This document shows positions 1-8,658 of a stretch of DNA of 64,000 nt, piece after piece. A model generated the notes under the pieces. That model had not been told where the DNA came from. It searched no databases and was given only the letters and a program-made list of their open reading frames with translations. Each line of letters opens with the position of its first letter. The first letter of the stretch is position 1. The translations under genes were made by a program, and so were the position numbers. This stretch comes from Microbacterium aurugineum (lineage in GTDB: Bacteria > Actinomycetota > Actinomycetes > Actinomycetales > Microbacteriaceae): NCBI RefSeq assembly GCF_023101205.1, contig NZ_CP078078.1, positions 1,116,001 to 1,180,000 on the forward strand, written 5' to 3'.

Positions 1-745
1 CGCCCAGGTCGGTGCCCGCGACGCGGATCGCGGTCTCGACCCCGTTCCGGATGTCGTAGGTGTCGACGAGCAGCGTCGTGCCGACGCCCATGCTGTCGAC
101 CTGTGCGCGGAAGGCCTCTTCCTCGGTGTCGTGCAGGAGCGTCCAGGAATGAGCGGCGGTGCCCATCGTCGGGATGCCCCAGCTCCGCCCCGCTTCGAGG
201 TTGCTGGTGGCGCTGAACCCTGCGATGTACGCGGCGCGTGCGGCGGCGACCGCGGAACGTTCAGCAGCACGGCGCGAGCCCATCTCCGCCAGCGGACGCT
301 CGCCCGCGGCGATGCTCATCCGCGATGCGGCCGTGGCCACGGCGGAGTCGTGGTTGAGCACGCTCAGAGCGAGTGTCTCCAGCACCACGGCATCCGCGAA
401 CGTTCCCTCGACGGTGAGGATGGGGGAGCCGGGGAAGTAGAGCTCGCCCTCTCGATAGCCCCGGATCGTGCCCGTGAAGCGGTACTCCTCGAGGTGCTTC
501 AGCGATGTCGCGTCGACCACATGCTCGTCGCGGAGGAATCGCAACTCGTCGTCACCGAAGCGGAACTCGCGCAGCAGTTCGAGGAATCGTCCGGTGCCTG
601 CGACCACTCCGAATCGGCGGCCGCCGGAGAGTCGGCGGGAGAAGAGCTCGAAGACGCTCGGGCGGAAAGCCGTCCCGTCGCGGAGCGAGGCAGCGAGCAT
701 CGTCAGCTCGTAGCGGTCGGTGAGCAGCGCCGTCGACGTGGTCAT
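1..745 (-). CDS. pncB: Nicotinate phosphoribosyltransferase, 3' part outside window
   Basis: Only the first 248 codons are in the window; the 3' end lies to the left. The protein starts [20 protein letters not shown], the typical N-terminus of the family, and carries the [13 protein letters not shown] stretch and the SNLEAG segment of the phosphoribosyltransferase fold. The enzyme makes nicotinate mononucleotide from nicotinate and PRPP in the NAD salvage pathway in the cytoplasm. It is divergent from murI, with 63 bp between the start codons. A TAAGCT hexamer (minus strand, 757-752) lies 6 nt before the ATG, suggesting a leaderless mRNA. Identification is by family resemblance. Confidence 0.9.
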   Translation of the reverse strand, partial: MTTSTALLTDRYELTMLAASLRDGTAFRPSVFELFSRRLSGGRRFGVVAGTGRFLELLREFRFGDDELRFLRDEHVVDATSLKHLEEYRFTGTIRGYREGELYFPGSPILTVEGTFADAVVLETLALSVLNHDSAVATAASRMSIAAGERPLAEMGSRRAAERSAVAAARAAYIAGFSATSNLEAGRSWGIPTMGTAAHSWTLLHDTEEEAFRAQVDSMGVGTTLLVDTYDIRNGVETAIRVAGTDLG

Positions 746-751
746 GCGCTC

Positions 752-800
752 AGCTTACTGAGCGTGCTGATGCACGCGGAGGTGCGCACGCGGGTAGGCT
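752..800. promoter_or_regulatory. Divergent pncB/murI promoter region
   Basis: TAGGCT at 795-800 on the plus strand is 8 nt before the murI ATG, and TAAGCT on the minus strand (757-752) is 6 nt before the pncB ATG. Both have the geometry of leaderless actinobacterial promoters. No convincing -35 hexamer is seen for either. Confidence 0.5.
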
Positions 801-808
801 GGGGAGTC

Positions 809-1639
809 ATGAACGACGCGCCCATCGGGATCTTCGACTCCGGTGTCGGCGGGCTCACGGTGGCGCGGGCCATCCGCGCCCAGCTGCCCCGTGAGTCGTT
901 CGTCTATATCGGCGACACCGCCCATTCCCCCTACGGCCCCAAGCCCATCGCCGACGTGCGTCGCTATTCCCTCGAGGTGCTGGACACACTCGTCGAGCAG
1001 GGCGTGAAGATGCTCGTGATCGCGTGCAACACCGCCTCGTCGGCCATGCTCCGCGACGCACGCGAACGCTACGACATCCCGGTGGTCGAGGTGATCGGTC
1101 CCGCCGTCCGCCGCGCCGTCTCCACCACGAGGAACGGGCGCGTCGGCGTGATCGGCACGGTCGGCACGATCGGATCGCGCGCGTACCAGGACATGCTCGA
1201 GGTGAATGAGCGGCTGCAGGTGTTCACGGCTGCCTGTCCGCGCTTCGTCGAGTTCGTCGAAGCGGGGATCACCGGTACTCCCGAAGTGCTCGCCGTCGCC
1301 GAGGAGTACCTCGCCCCGCTGCGGGACGCCGGCGTCGACACCCTGGTCCTCGGCTGCACGCACTATCCGTTCCTGCGCGGTGCGATCAGCTACGTGATGG
1401 GGGAGGGCGTGACGCTCGTCTCCAGCGACGATGAGACCGCCGGCGACGTCTACCGCCAGCTGGTGCGGGGAGATCTCCTCGCGTCGCCCGATGCCACGGC
1501 CACCTATGTCTACGAGGCCACCGGCGTCTCGGCCGATGACTTCACCGCGCTGGCCAATCGCCTGATGGGCCGGGAGGTCCGCGACGTGCAGCTCGTCCAG
1601 ACCGGCGTGATCACCCTTCCCGAGCACACCTTCGAGTAA
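809..1639 (+). CDS. murI: Glutamate racemase
   Basis: A 276-aa cytoplasmic racemase that converts L- to D-glutamate for peptidoglycan. It starts [20 protein letters not shown], the family's N-terminal motif, and has both catalytic cysteine motifs, ACNTASSA (about residue 75) and GCTHYPF (about residue 185), with SDD near the C-terminus. The start was set at the ATG at 809 because the FDSGVGG motif follows directly and TAGGCT lies 8 nt upstream; a longer open frame beginning at 131 is antisense to pncB. It is followed by rph and rdgB, a common actinobacterial order. Confidence 0.97.
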   Translation: MNDAPIGIFDSGVGGLTVARAIRAQLPRESFVYIGDTAHSPYGPKPIADVRRYSLEVLDTLVEQGVKMLVIACNTASSAMLRDARERYDIPVVEVIGPAVRRAVSTTRNGRVGVIGTVGTIGSRAYQDMLEVNERLQVFTAACPRFVEFVEAGITGTPEVLAVAEEYLAPLRDAGVDTLVLGCTHYPFLRGAISYVMGEGVTLVSSDDETAGDVYRQLVRGDLLASPDATATYVYEATGVSADDFTALANRLMGREVRDVQLVQTGVITLPEHTFE

Positions 1640-1692
1640 TACCGTGTCGAGCCATCCCGACTCGACGCATCACCCTGACCCGAGAGAAGCAC

Positions 1693-2430
1693 ATGACCGA
1701 CATCGTCCGCGTCGACGGCCGTTCCACCGATCAGCTGCGTGAGATCACCATCGAACGCGGCTGGAGCGCACAGGCCGAGGGTTCGGCCCTGATCAGCTTC
1801 GGCGGCACGAAGGTGCTGTGCACCGCCTCGTTCACCAACGGCGTCCCGCGCTGGTTGACCGGCAAGGGCAAGGGGTGGGTCACGGCCGAGTACGCCATGC
1901 TCCCGCGCGCCACGAACAGTCGCAACGACCGCGAGAGCGTGAAGGGGCGCATCGGCGGACGCACGCACGAGATCTCCCGGCTCATCGGTCGCGCCCTTCG
2001 CGCCGTGGTCGACACCAAGGCGCTCGGTGAGAACACGATCGTCATCGACTGCGACGTGCTGCAGGCGGACGGGGGCACGCGCACCGCGGCCATCACCGGC
2101 GCGTACGTCGCGCTGGCCGACGCGATCGAGTGGGGGCGCGAGAAGAAGTTCATCGGCAAGAACTCCACGCCGCTGCTCGACTCCGTGGCCGCGGTGTCGG
2201 TCGGGATCATCGACGGCGAGCCCATGCTCGATCTGGCATACGTCGAGGACGTGCGCGCCGAGACCGACATGAACGTCGTGGTCACGGGCCGCGGACTGTT
2301 CGTCGAGGTCCAGGGCACAGCCGAGGGGGCGCCGTTCGACAAGCGCGAACTGGATGCGCTGCTCGAGCTCGGAGTGTCCGGATGCGACGAGCTGAAGGGC
2401 AAGCAGCTCGCCGCGTTGGCGGGGGAGTGA
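1693..2430 (+). CDS. rph: Ribonuclease PH
   Basis: A 245-aa phosphorolytic 3'-5' exoribonuclease that trims tRNA 3' ends. It shows the RNase PH core: [18 protein letters not shown] at the N-terminus, [18 protein letters not shown], the [20 protein letters not shown] block and the C-terminal [17 protein letters not shown]. The length is normal for the family. The ATG at 1693 follows a GAGAAG ribosome binding site. Its stop codon is 2 nt before the rdgB start, so the two are probably co-transcribed and translationally coupled. Confidence 0.97.
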   Translation: MTDIVRVDGRSTDQLREITIERGWSAQAEGSALISFGGTKVLCTASFTNGVPRWLTGKGKGWVTAEYAMLPRATNSRNDRESVKGRIGGRTHEISRLIGRALRAVVDTKALGENTIVIDCDVLQADGGTRTAAITGAYVALADAIEWGREKKFIGKNSTPLLDSVAAVSVGIIDGEPMLDLAYVEDVRAETDMNVVVTGRGLFVEVQGTAEGAPFDKRELDALLELGVSGCDELKGKQLAALAGE

Positions 2431-2432
2431 CG

Positions 2433-3026
2433 ATGAAGGTCGTCCTCGCGACGCACAATCCGCACAAGGTCGCGGAGTTCCAGCAGATCGTCGCGCAGGC
2501 ACGACCCGACCTCGAGGTCGTCGGCTACGACGGCCCGGAACCGGTCGAGGACGGCGTGACCTTCGCCGAGAACGCACTGATCAAGGCGAGGGCGGCGGCG
2601 ACGCACACCGGGCTCCCCGCTCTGGCCGACGACTCCGGTATCTGCGTCGACGTCCTGGGCGGTTCGCCCGGGGTCTTCTCCGCGTACTGGGCGGGCCAGA
2701 AGAAGGATGCCGGGGCGAATCTCGCGCTCCTGCTCGATCAGCTGCGCGACATCGCCGACCCGCATCGGACCGCGCACTTCACCTCGACCATCGCCCTGGT
2801 GATGCCCGACGGCCGGGAGCAGGTCGTCGAAGGCCGGTGGCCGGGGCGTCTGTCACACGAGGCGTCCGGTGGCGGTGGTTTCGGCTACGACCCGATCTTC
2901 ATCCCCGACGGTCAGCCGCACGGCGAGGAGCGTACGGTGGGCGACTTCAGTGCGGAGGAGAAGCAGTCGCAGTCGCATCGTGCGCGTGCGTTCGCGGAAC
3001 TGCTGCCGGTGCTCGCTGCACTCTGA
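2433..3026 (+). CDS. rdgB: XTP/dITP pyrophosphatase (Ham1/RdgB family)
   Basis: A 197-aa house-cleaning nucleoside triphosphatase that hydrolyses dITP, dITP-like and XTP nucleotides to monophosphates. It has the VLATHNPHKVAEF N-terminus, FAENALIKARAAA, ADDSGICVDVLGGSPGVFSA, and the GGGFGYDPIF and SHRARA signatures of the family. The start is the ATG 2 nt after the rph stop; a longer frame that starts inside rph is rejected because the family begins at this methionine. Confidence 0.96.
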   Translation: MKVVLATHNPHKVAEFQQIVAQARPDLEVVGYDGPEPVEDGVTFAENALIKARAAATHTGLPALADDSGICVDVLGGSPGVFSAYWAGQKKDAGANLALLLDQLRDIADPHRTAHFTSTIALVMPDGREQVVEGRWPGRLSHEASGGGGFGYDPIFIPDGQPHGEERTVGDFSAEEKQSQSHRARAFAELLPVLAAL

Positions 3027-3044
3027 CGGCCGAAGAAGCGTAAC

Positions 3045-3082
3045 CACTACGGTTGACGTACTTCACGTGTAGTGCTTATCGT
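3045..3082 (+). promoter_or_regulatory. Promoter of the reductase gene with flanking inverted repeat
   Basis: TTGACG (3053-3058) and TATCGT (3077-3082) are separated by 18 bp, and the ATG is 6 nt further on, so the transcript is probably leaderless. CACTAC (3045-3050) and GTAGTG (3069-3074) form an inverted repeat around the -35 element and could bind a repressor. The arms are only 6 bp, so chance is possible. Confidence 0.5.
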
Positions 3083-3088
3083 GAAGGC

Positions 3089-3667
3089 ATGCGTGAACTG
3101 ACGTACTACATCGGTGTCTCCCTCGACGGCTTCATCGCGGGCCCCGCGGACGAGGTCGACTTCTATCCCGTCACCCCGGCGTTCGCCGAGTCGCTCGGCA
3201 CGGAGTTTGCCGACGTGCAGCCGACCTTCGCCCGCGCGGGGCGCGGAGGGGCAGACGCTCCGGTGACGCAGTTCGACACGGTCCTCATGGGGCGCCGGAC
3301 CTACGAGCCGGCGTTGCAGGTGGGGGTGACCGACCCCTACGCGCACCTGCGCACCATCGTGTTCAGCGGCACGCTCGCCGATCCCGTGGATCCGAACATC
3401 GAGATCGTGCGCACCGACCCGGTCGAACGCGTGCGGCAGGTGAAGGCCGAGGACGGGCTGGGGATCTACCTCGCCGGAGGCGCTCTGCTCGCCGGAGCGC
3501 TGATCGACGAGATCGATCGCCTCATCGTCAAGAAGTATCCGGTGATCGCGGGAGACGGGATTCCGATGGCGAGGTTCGCGTTCGCGCCGAAGTCGTTCGA
3601 CCTCGAGGAAGCCCGGACCTTCGACAACGGATGCGTCGTGCTCACCTACGTGCGCACCCGTCGGTGA
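3089..3667 (+). CDS. RibD C-terminal/dihydrofolate reductase-like protein
   Basis: A 192-aa protein of the RibD_C fold. It begins MRELTYYIGVSLDGFIAGP and has the DTVLMGRRTYE and GIYLAGGALLAGALIDEIDRL segments that form the NADPH-binding core of these reductases. Such stand-alone proteins are usually called dihydrofolate reductase family, but most have no proven substrate and are not the essential FolA. The start follows directly on a good promoter. It is monocistronic, with another promoter before the downstream transporter gene. Confidence 0.85.
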   Translation: MRELTYYIGVSLDGFIAGPADEVDFYPVTPAFAESLGTEFADVQPTFARAGRGGADAPVTQFDTVLMGRRTYEPALQVGVTDPYAHLRTIVFSGTLADPVDPNIEIVRTDPVERVRQVKAEDGLGIYLAGGALLAGALIDEIDRLIVKKYPVIAGDGIPMARFAFAPKSFDLEEARTFDNGCVVLTYVRTRR

Positions 3668-3740
3668 ACTGCTGGTGACGCTGAGAATCGTTACCCTTCC
3701 CGACTAGCGCGAACACGCCTTCCGGCTGTGAATCCCGGTC

Positions 3741-3746
3741 TAGCCT
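3741..3746 (+). promoter_or_regulatory. -10 element of the CDF transporter gene
   Basis: TAGCCT lies 6 nt before the ATG at 3753, which implies a leaderless transcript. No clear -35 hexamer is visible. Confidence 0.4.
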
Positions 3747-3752
3747 GGGGGC

Positions 3753-4673
3753 ATGCACGATCACGCACCCGCCGCCGGCGGCATCCGTTCGGCCAACAGT
3801 CGACGCCTGCTGGCGATCTCGCTGACGCTCACGGCGACCGTGATGGTCGTGCAGGTCGTCGGTGCGATCCTGACCGGTTCGCTCGCCTTGCTCGCCGACG
3901 CCGCGCACATGTTCACGGACGCCTCCGCGCTCGTGATCGCGCTCATCGCCGCGACCGTGGCCGCGCGACCGGCTGATGACCGACGGACCTTCGGGTATCA
4001 ACGCGCCGAGGTGTTCGGCGCGTTGATCAATGCCGTGATCCTGATCGCCCTGGCCACCTGGGTGGCGATCGAGGGCATCGGCCGCCTGCTGAACCCCGGC
4101 GACGTCGAGGTCGCCGGCGGGCTCATGCTCGTGGTCGCCGTCGTGGGCCTGCTGGCGAATGCCGTCTCGATGTGGTTGCTCAGTCGTGCGCAGCGCACGA
4201 GCATCAATGTGCGCGGCGCTTATCTCGAGGTGATGGGCGACCTGATCGGGTCCGCCGCGGTCATCGTCGCCGCGATCGTGATCCTCCTGACGGGATGGAT
4301 GCCGGCCGATGCGATCGCCTCCCTGTTCATCGCGGCGATGATCATCCCGCGAGCGATCGCGCTGCTGCGCGAAGTGTTCTCGGTTCTCGCCGAGTCGGCG
4401 CCCAAGGGGACCGCTGTCAGCGACATCCGCACCCACCTGCTGGGGTACGACGGTGTGGTCGGCGTGCACGACGTGCATGTGTGGCAGCTCACGCGGGGCG
4501 CGCCGGTGTTCACGGCGCATGTCACCGTCGAGCCGCAGCTGTTCGCCGACGGGAGGTCGACGCAGCTCCTCTCCGACATGCAGGCGTGCTTGGCCGATCA
4601 CTTCGATGTCGAGCATTCGACCTTCCAGATCGAGCCGGCTGAGAAGTCGGACTGCGCGCCTCACCACGCCTGA
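3753..4673 (+). CDS. Cation diffusion facilitator (zinc/divalent metal efflux)
   Basis: A 306-aa inner-membrane transporter of the CDF (CzcD/ZitB) family. It has a short His-containing N-terminus (MHDHAPAAGG), about six membrane segments, the metal-site motif LLADAAHMFTDASALV in TM2 (HxxxD), the second GDLIGSA motif in TM5, and a cytoplasmic C-terminal domain with VHDVHVWQLT. Zn(II) or a related ion is exported by proton antiport; the metal cannot be told from sequence. It is convergent with ligD, with only 22 bp between the stop codons. Confidence 0.93.
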   Translation: MHDHAPAAGGIRSANSRRLLAISLTLTATVMVVQVVGAILTGSLALLADAAHMFTDASALVIALIAATVAARPADDRRTFGYQRAEVFGALINAVILIALATWVAIEGIGRLLNPGDVEVAGGLMLVVAVVGLLANAVSMWLLSRAQRTSINVRGAYLEVMGDLIGSAAVIVAAIVILLTGWMPADAIASLFIAAMIIPRAIALLREVFSVLAESAPKGTAVSDIRTHLLGYDGVVGVHDVHVWQLTRGAPVFTAHVTVEPQLFADGRSTQLLSDMQACLADHFDVEHSTFQIEPAEKSDCAPHHA

Positions 4674-4695
4674 ACGCTCTGGTGCGGGGGAGAAG

Positions 4696-6654
4696 TCAGC
4701 GCTCCACGACGATGTCGTCCGGCTCCTTGTCGGGCCGCAACCCTCGCCATCGTGCGTGTCGGAGCACCCCATCGGGGGTCCAATTGGCGAACTCGACTTC
4801 GCCCACGAGCTCGGGATGCACCCAGAGTGCGTCGGACGCGTCGGGCGCGGGCACGCCGTCGAGGGGCGCTGTCTCCCTGCGCAGCGGGTCGAGGCGTGCG
4901 AGCAGATCGCGGAGGATGCGGTCGGTGAATCCGGTTCCCACCCTCCCGACGTAGCGCAACGGCGCTGATCCGCCTCGGCCGCCGGATCGGTCGGGCACCG
5001 CGAGCAGGAGCGAGCCGAGTGTGCTCTCCCGATCGCCTTTGCCCGGCCGGATCCCGACGATCACGGCCTCCTGCATGCGCGTGTGCTTGAGCTTCAGCCA
5101 GGACGGGCTGCGCTGCCCCGGGCGGTAACGGGACTGCGGGTCCTTCACCATGACGCCTTCGAGACCGAACTCCCTGCTGGCAGCGAGGGCCGCGTCGACG
5201 TCGTCGAAGACCGGAGGGATCTGTATCGGGGCGTCGAGACCCGCGACGACGTCTTCGAGCAGGATGCGGCGCTCGCGCAGCGGCATGCCCGTGAGATCGT
5301 GCCCGTCGAGGCTCAGCAGGTCGAAGAGCATGTACACGATCGGCGTGCGGACCACCTCCCGCTCGATCTCGCGCGGACGGGTCAGATGCATGCGGTTCTG
5401 CAGCAGGGAGAAGCTCGGGCGTCCCTGGCCGTCGAACGCCACGATCTCCCCGTCCACGATCGCGTCGGCGACGGGCAGGAAAGGGGCGCCGTCGGCGGTG
5501 AGTTCCGGATAGCGGGTCGTGATGTCGGTGCCGCGCCGCGCGTGCAGGAGCATCCGTCCGTCGGCCCAGGTGCCCAAGGCTCGGATGCCGTCCCATTTCA
5601 CCTCGACCCAGGACGGATCGCTCAGCGCCCGCGCGACCCCGGCGGTGCCGTTCTCGGCGAGCATCGGCGCGAGGGGCGCGGCCGTGGCGCCCCGTGAAGG
5701 GGCCGAAGCGCCCCGCGGGTGACGGGGCCGGTGAGCCGGGGGAGGTGTTGGGGCCGACGAGGCCTCCTGCGGGCGGAGCCCGGCGAGCGGATCGATTCCC
5801 GCGGCTGCGCGGGCGAGTACCTCGTCGAGGTCGAGCTGGGCCAGATCCGGGTCATCGAGTTCGTCCCAGGTGCGCGGAGCCGCGACCCACGGCTGTGCCC
5901 GCCCCCGGAGCGAGTACGGCGAGATGGTCGTCTTCTTGCCGTTGTTCTGGCTCCAGTCCAGGAACACCTTCCCGCCTCGCTCGGCCTTCGACATGACGCT
6001 CGTGGCCAGATCGGGATGGTCGTTCTCGATCAGGCGGGCGAGTTCCTTCACGACCGCCGAGATCTCGTCGCTCGTCTGCTCCCCGGGGAGGGCCGCATAC
6101 AGGTGCAGACCCTTGCTCCCGCTCGTGACCGGGAGCGGATCGAGCCCCATGTCCGTCAAGATGACGCGTGCGAAGCGCGCGACTTCGGCGCACTGTGCGA
6201 GTCCGACACCGGGGCCCGGGTCCAGGTCGAGAACGAGGCGATCGGGGCGACCCGGGCCCCCGTCCGGAGCGAAGCGCCACTGCGGCACGTGCAGTTCGAT
6301 CGCGGCGACCTGAGCGAGCCACACCAGCGTCGGCACGTCCTCGACGAGGGGGTACTCCTTCGGGCCGTCCGAATGCTGGATCGCCTGCCGCGGGATCCAG
6401 GCCGGTGCCCCCGGTTCGAGCTGCTTCGTGAAGAACGCATCCGCGGGAGCGTCCCTCGTCCCGACGCCTTCGACCCAGCGCTTGCGCGTGACCGGGCGTC
6501 CGTCGAGGAGGGGCAGGATGAGCGGGGCGATCGCGCTGTAGTAGGCGATGACCTCGCCCTTGGTCGTGCCGGTGTCCGGGTAGACGACCTTGTCGAGATT
6601 CGTCACGCGCAGTCGGCGACCGTCCACCTGCACGATCTGCCCTGGTCCGACCAT
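4696..6654 (-). CDS. ligD: LigD-type polymerase/ATP-dependent DNA ligase (NHEJ)
   Basis: A 652-aa bacterial non-homologous end-joining enzyme. The N-terminal part (about residues 1-300) is the archaeo-eukaryotic primase-like polymerase with the VLDLDPGPGVG metal-binding Asp pair. After a Pro/Ala-rich linker, the C-terminal part (about 335-652) is an ATP-dependent ligase with EVKWDGIRALG (nucleophile Lys353), VDGEIVAFDG and EGVMVKDPQSRYRPGQRS. The 3'-phosphoesterase domain found in mycobacterial LigD is absent. The start at 6654 was chosen over an in-frame codon 43 codons upstream because the family begins near here, TACGCT lies 6 nt before it, and the longer form would overlap ku. It is divergent from ku, its partner. 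Confidence 0.95.
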   Translation of the reverse strand: MVGPGQIVQVDGRRLRVTNLDKVVYPDTGTTKGEVIAYYSAIAPLILPLLDGRPVTRKRWVEGVGTRDAPADAFFTKQLEPGAPAWIPRQAIQHSDGPKEYPLVEDVPTLVWLAQVAAIELHVPQWRFAPDGGPGRPDRLVLDLDPGPGVGLAQCAEVARFARVILTDMGLDPLPVTSGSKGLHLYAALPGEQTSDEISAVVKELARLIENDHPDLATSVMSKAERGGKVFLDWSQNNGKKTTISPYSLRGRAQPWVAAPRTWDELDDPDLAQLDLDEVLARAAAGIDPLAGLRPQEASSAPTPPPAHRPRHPRGASAPSRGATAAPLAPMLAENGTAGVARALSDPSWVEVKWDGIRALGTWADGRMLLHARRGTDITTRYPELTADGAPFLPVADAIVDGEIVAFDGQGRPSFSLLQNRMHLTRPREIEREVVRTPIVYMLFDLLSLDGHDLTGMPLRERRILLEDVVAGLDAPIQIPPVFDDVDAALAASREFGLEGVMVKDPQSRYRPGQRSPSWLKLKHTRMQEAVIVGIRPGKGDRESTLGSLLLAVPDRSGGRGGSAPLRYVGRVGTGFTDRILRDLLARLDPLRRETAPLDGVPAPDASDALWVHPELVGEVEFANWTPDGVLRHARWRGLRPDKEPDDIVVER

Positions 6655-6712
6655 GCAGCCAGCGTAGTCAAGGGACTGGTCGCGACGGCTTCGACTGGTG
6701 TTCACTGGTGTC
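6655..6712. promoter_or_regulatory. Divergent ligD/ku promoter region
   Basis: Only 58 bp separate the two start codons, so both NHEJ genes must share this control region. On the minus strand TACGCT (6666-6661) is 6 nt before the ligD ATG. No clear -10 was found for ku. Confidence 0.4.
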
Positions 6713-7522
6713 ATGAGGACGATCTGGAAGGGCGCGCTGACATTCGGGCTCGTGAACGTGCCGGTGAAGGTGTACTCCGCCACGGAGGATCACGATGTGC
6801 CGCTGCATCAGGTGCATGAGAAGGACGGCGGCCGCATCCGGTACCAGCGCACGTGCGAGGTGTGCGGCGAGACGGTGGCCTATGCCGACATCGATCGCGC
6901 GTACGTCGACGACGGGCAGACGGTGGTGCTCACCAAGGACGACTTGGCCGCGCTGCCGGCGGAGAAGAGCCGGGAGATCGACGTCGTCGAGTTCGTGCCG
7001 TCCGACCAGGTCGATCTGCTCACCCTCGACAAGCCGTACTACCTCGAGCCGGACTCGAAGTCCCCGAAGGCGTACGTGCTGCTGCGCAAGACCCTGGAGC
7101 AGACGGATCGCACCGCGATCGTGCGCTTCACCCTGCGGCAGAAGACCAGGCTGGCCGCGCTGCGGGTCCGGGGGAAGGTGCTCGTGCTGCAGACCCTGCT
7201 GTGGGCCGACGAGGTGCGCGAAGCGGAGTTCCCTGCACTGGACGAGGACGTGCGGATCTCGAAGAAGGAGCTCGAGCTCTCCGCCTCACTCGTCGACAGC
7301 TATTCGGCCGACTTCGATCCCGAGGACTTCGTCGACGAGTACCAGAAGGAGCTCCGCACCCTCATCGACGCGAAGATCGAGGCGGGGGACACGTTCGACG
7401 TCGCCGAGACGTTCGGGGAGGCCGAGAAGGCTGCGGAGGGTGGCGAAGTCATCGACCTCATGGAGGCACTCCGCGCCAGCGTCGCGCGCACCAAAGAGGA
7501 GCGCGCGAAGAACGCAGGATGA
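6713..7522 (+). CDS. ku: Ku DNA end-binding protein
   Basis: A 269-aa bacterial Ku that forms a ring on double-strand ends and recruits LigD. It starts MRTIWKGALTFGLVNVPVKVYSATE, the family signature, followed by HEKDGGRIRYQRTCEVCGE and SREIDVVEFVPSDQVD. The acidic/lysine-containing C-terminus (ERAKNAG) is short compared with some actinobacterial Ku proteins that have long Lys-rich tails. The start is the ATG at 6713; five codons of upstream frame are ignored. Confidence 0.96.
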   Translation: MRTIWKGALTFGLVNVPVKVYSATEDHDVPLHQVHEKDGGRIRYQRTCEVCGETVAYADIDRAYVDDGQTVVLTKDDLAALPAEKSREIDVVEFVPSDQVDLLTLDKPYYLEPDSKSPKAYVLLRKTLEQTDRTAIVRFTLRQKTRLAALRVRGKVLVLQTLLWADEVREAEFPALDEDVRISKKELELSASLVDSYSADFDPEDFVDEYQKELRTLIDAKIEAGDTFDVAETFGEAEKAAEGGEVIDLMEALRASVARTKEERAKNAG

Positions 7523-7558
7523 CGTCGTCCGCCGAGAGCTCGGCGCACGAGGTCAGGA

Positions 7559-8338
7559 TCAGTGCTTGCCGTCGCCGTCCAGGTCGGGGGCGCGGTCGAA
7601 CACGTCGGCATCCAGGACGAGCTCCTGTGCCTCTTCGGCATCGGTCACGACGTCTTCGCCGGCCGCCGCGGCCTTCTTCGCCTTGTGGCGCTCTGAGAGG
7701 TAATGCCACAGCGTGACGAGGGCGGTGCCGCCGACGGCAGCGAGGAGGATCAGGTCGATGTAGCTCTCGACGAAGTGGGCCACGGGCGGGATGAATCCGA
7801 TCGCGTAACCGAACATCGTGAGGCCGAAGCCCCAGAGCACGGCGCCGATCAGGTTGTAGAGCGTGTACCGGCGCCACGGCATGTGACCTACGCCCGCCGC
7901 CACCGGCGCGAAGGTGCGCACGATCGGAACGAAGCGAGCGAGGATCACCGTGATACCGCCGAAGCGCTCGAAGAAGGCGTTGGTGCGCTCGACGTTCTTC
8001 TTGCTGAAGAGCCCCGATTCCTTCCGCTCGAAGACAGCAGGGCCGCCCTTGTGGCCGATCACGTAGCCGACCTCGCCGCCGACGAAGGCCGAAAGGCCGA
8101 TCAACAGCGCGACGAACCAGACGTTGATTCCGAAGACACCGTGCTCCGAACCCGCGATCGGGTGGGAGAGGAGCCCTGCGATGACGAGCAGCGTGTCTCC
8201 AGGAAGGAGGAATCCTACGAGCAGGCCCGTCTCAGCGAAGACGATGAAGCAGACGACCAGCAACGCCCAGGGTCCGGCCGTTCCGATGATCGTCGCGGGG
8301 TCGAGCCAGGGGATGAGGGCGGTGGGAGCGTGCAGCAT
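7559..8338 (-). CDS. DedA family membrane protein
   Basis: A 259-aa integral membrane protein. It has the DedA/VTT hallmarks: LLVGFLLPGDTLLVIAGLL, the FVGGEVGYVIGHKGGPAVF segment, FERFGGITVILARFVPIVRTFAPVAAG with conserved Arg and Pro residues, and several membrane segments. DedA proteins act in lipid (undecaprenyl phosphate or phospholipid) translocation and membrane homeostasis; the exact role here is unknown. The tail (after about residue 225) is charged and cytoplasmic. The start is the ATG at 8338; the frame is open upstream into the tRNA gene, which cannot be coding. Confidence 0.9.
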   Translation of the reverse strand: MLHAPTALIPWLDPATIIGTAGPWALLVVCFIVFAETGLLVGFLLPGDTLLVIAGLLSHPIAGSEHGVFGINVWFVALLIGLSAFVGGEVGYVIGHKGGPAVFERKESGLFSKKNVERTNAFFERFGGITVILARFVPIVRTFAPVAAGVGHMPWRRYTLYNLIGAVLWGFGLTMFGYAIGFIPPVAHFVESYIDLILLAAVGGTALVTLWHYLSERHKAKKAAAAGEDVVTDAEEAQELVLDADVFDRAPDLDGDGKH

Positions 8339-8435
8339 GGATTCGAGCACTGGCGGGATTCCCGTCGGTCGTGAGTGGTCGGCGTCAGAGCGGAGCGACG
8401 TCAGGGTGGTCTCGCGACGGCGCCATCGTCTCTCG

Positions 8436-8517
8436 TGCGGAAGGTGGGACTTGAACCCACACGCCCTGGGGCACAGGAACCTAAATCCTGCGTGTCTGCC
8501 AATTCCACCACTCCCGC
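8436..8517 (-). tRNA. tRNA-Leu (anticodon UAG)
   Basis: Read on the minus strand, an 82-nt cloverleaf has acceptor GCGGGAG pairing with CTTCCGC, discriminator A, anticodon stem CAGGA/TCCTG with loop TTTAGGT (anticodon TAG), a long variable arm typical of class II tRNA-Leu, and T-arm GTGGG-TTCAAGT-CCCAC. CCA is not encoded. It lies upstream of dedA in the same direction. No sign of an integrated element is seen at its 3' end. Confidence 0.95.
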
Positions 8518-8610
8518 GCGGTGGAATCAGTCTACTGACCGGCGAAACCCCCTGTCTGAGCATCAGCCCGCAGTTCATCGCACCCCGGAGCGGCTGAGAG
8601 CCGGCGTGCC

Positions 8611-8652
8611 TGTGGATAACTCCGACGCGGGGGAACCGATCGTTGCGAGGAT
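8611..8652 (+). promoter_or_regulatory. tadA upstream box and -10 element
   Basis: TGTGGATAACT starts at 8611, exactly 48 bp before the tadA start; its first nine bases are the complement of the perfect DnaA box TTATCCACA. GAGGAT (8647-8652) lies 6 nt before the GTG. The same arrangement is found before the Flp-like gene at 13431-13472. See findings. Confidence 0.45.
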
Positions 8653-8658
8653 GCCGGG

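Noticed and set aside
131..808. Long open frame reading into murI from upstream
   Set aside because: It is antisense to pncB and its translation is low-complexity; glutamate racemase homology begins at 809.
8436..8517. tRNA-Leu as attachment site of the element
   Set aside because: No repeat of its 3' end is found at the element borders; the true core is TCCCGGCTGGG in the Tad gene.
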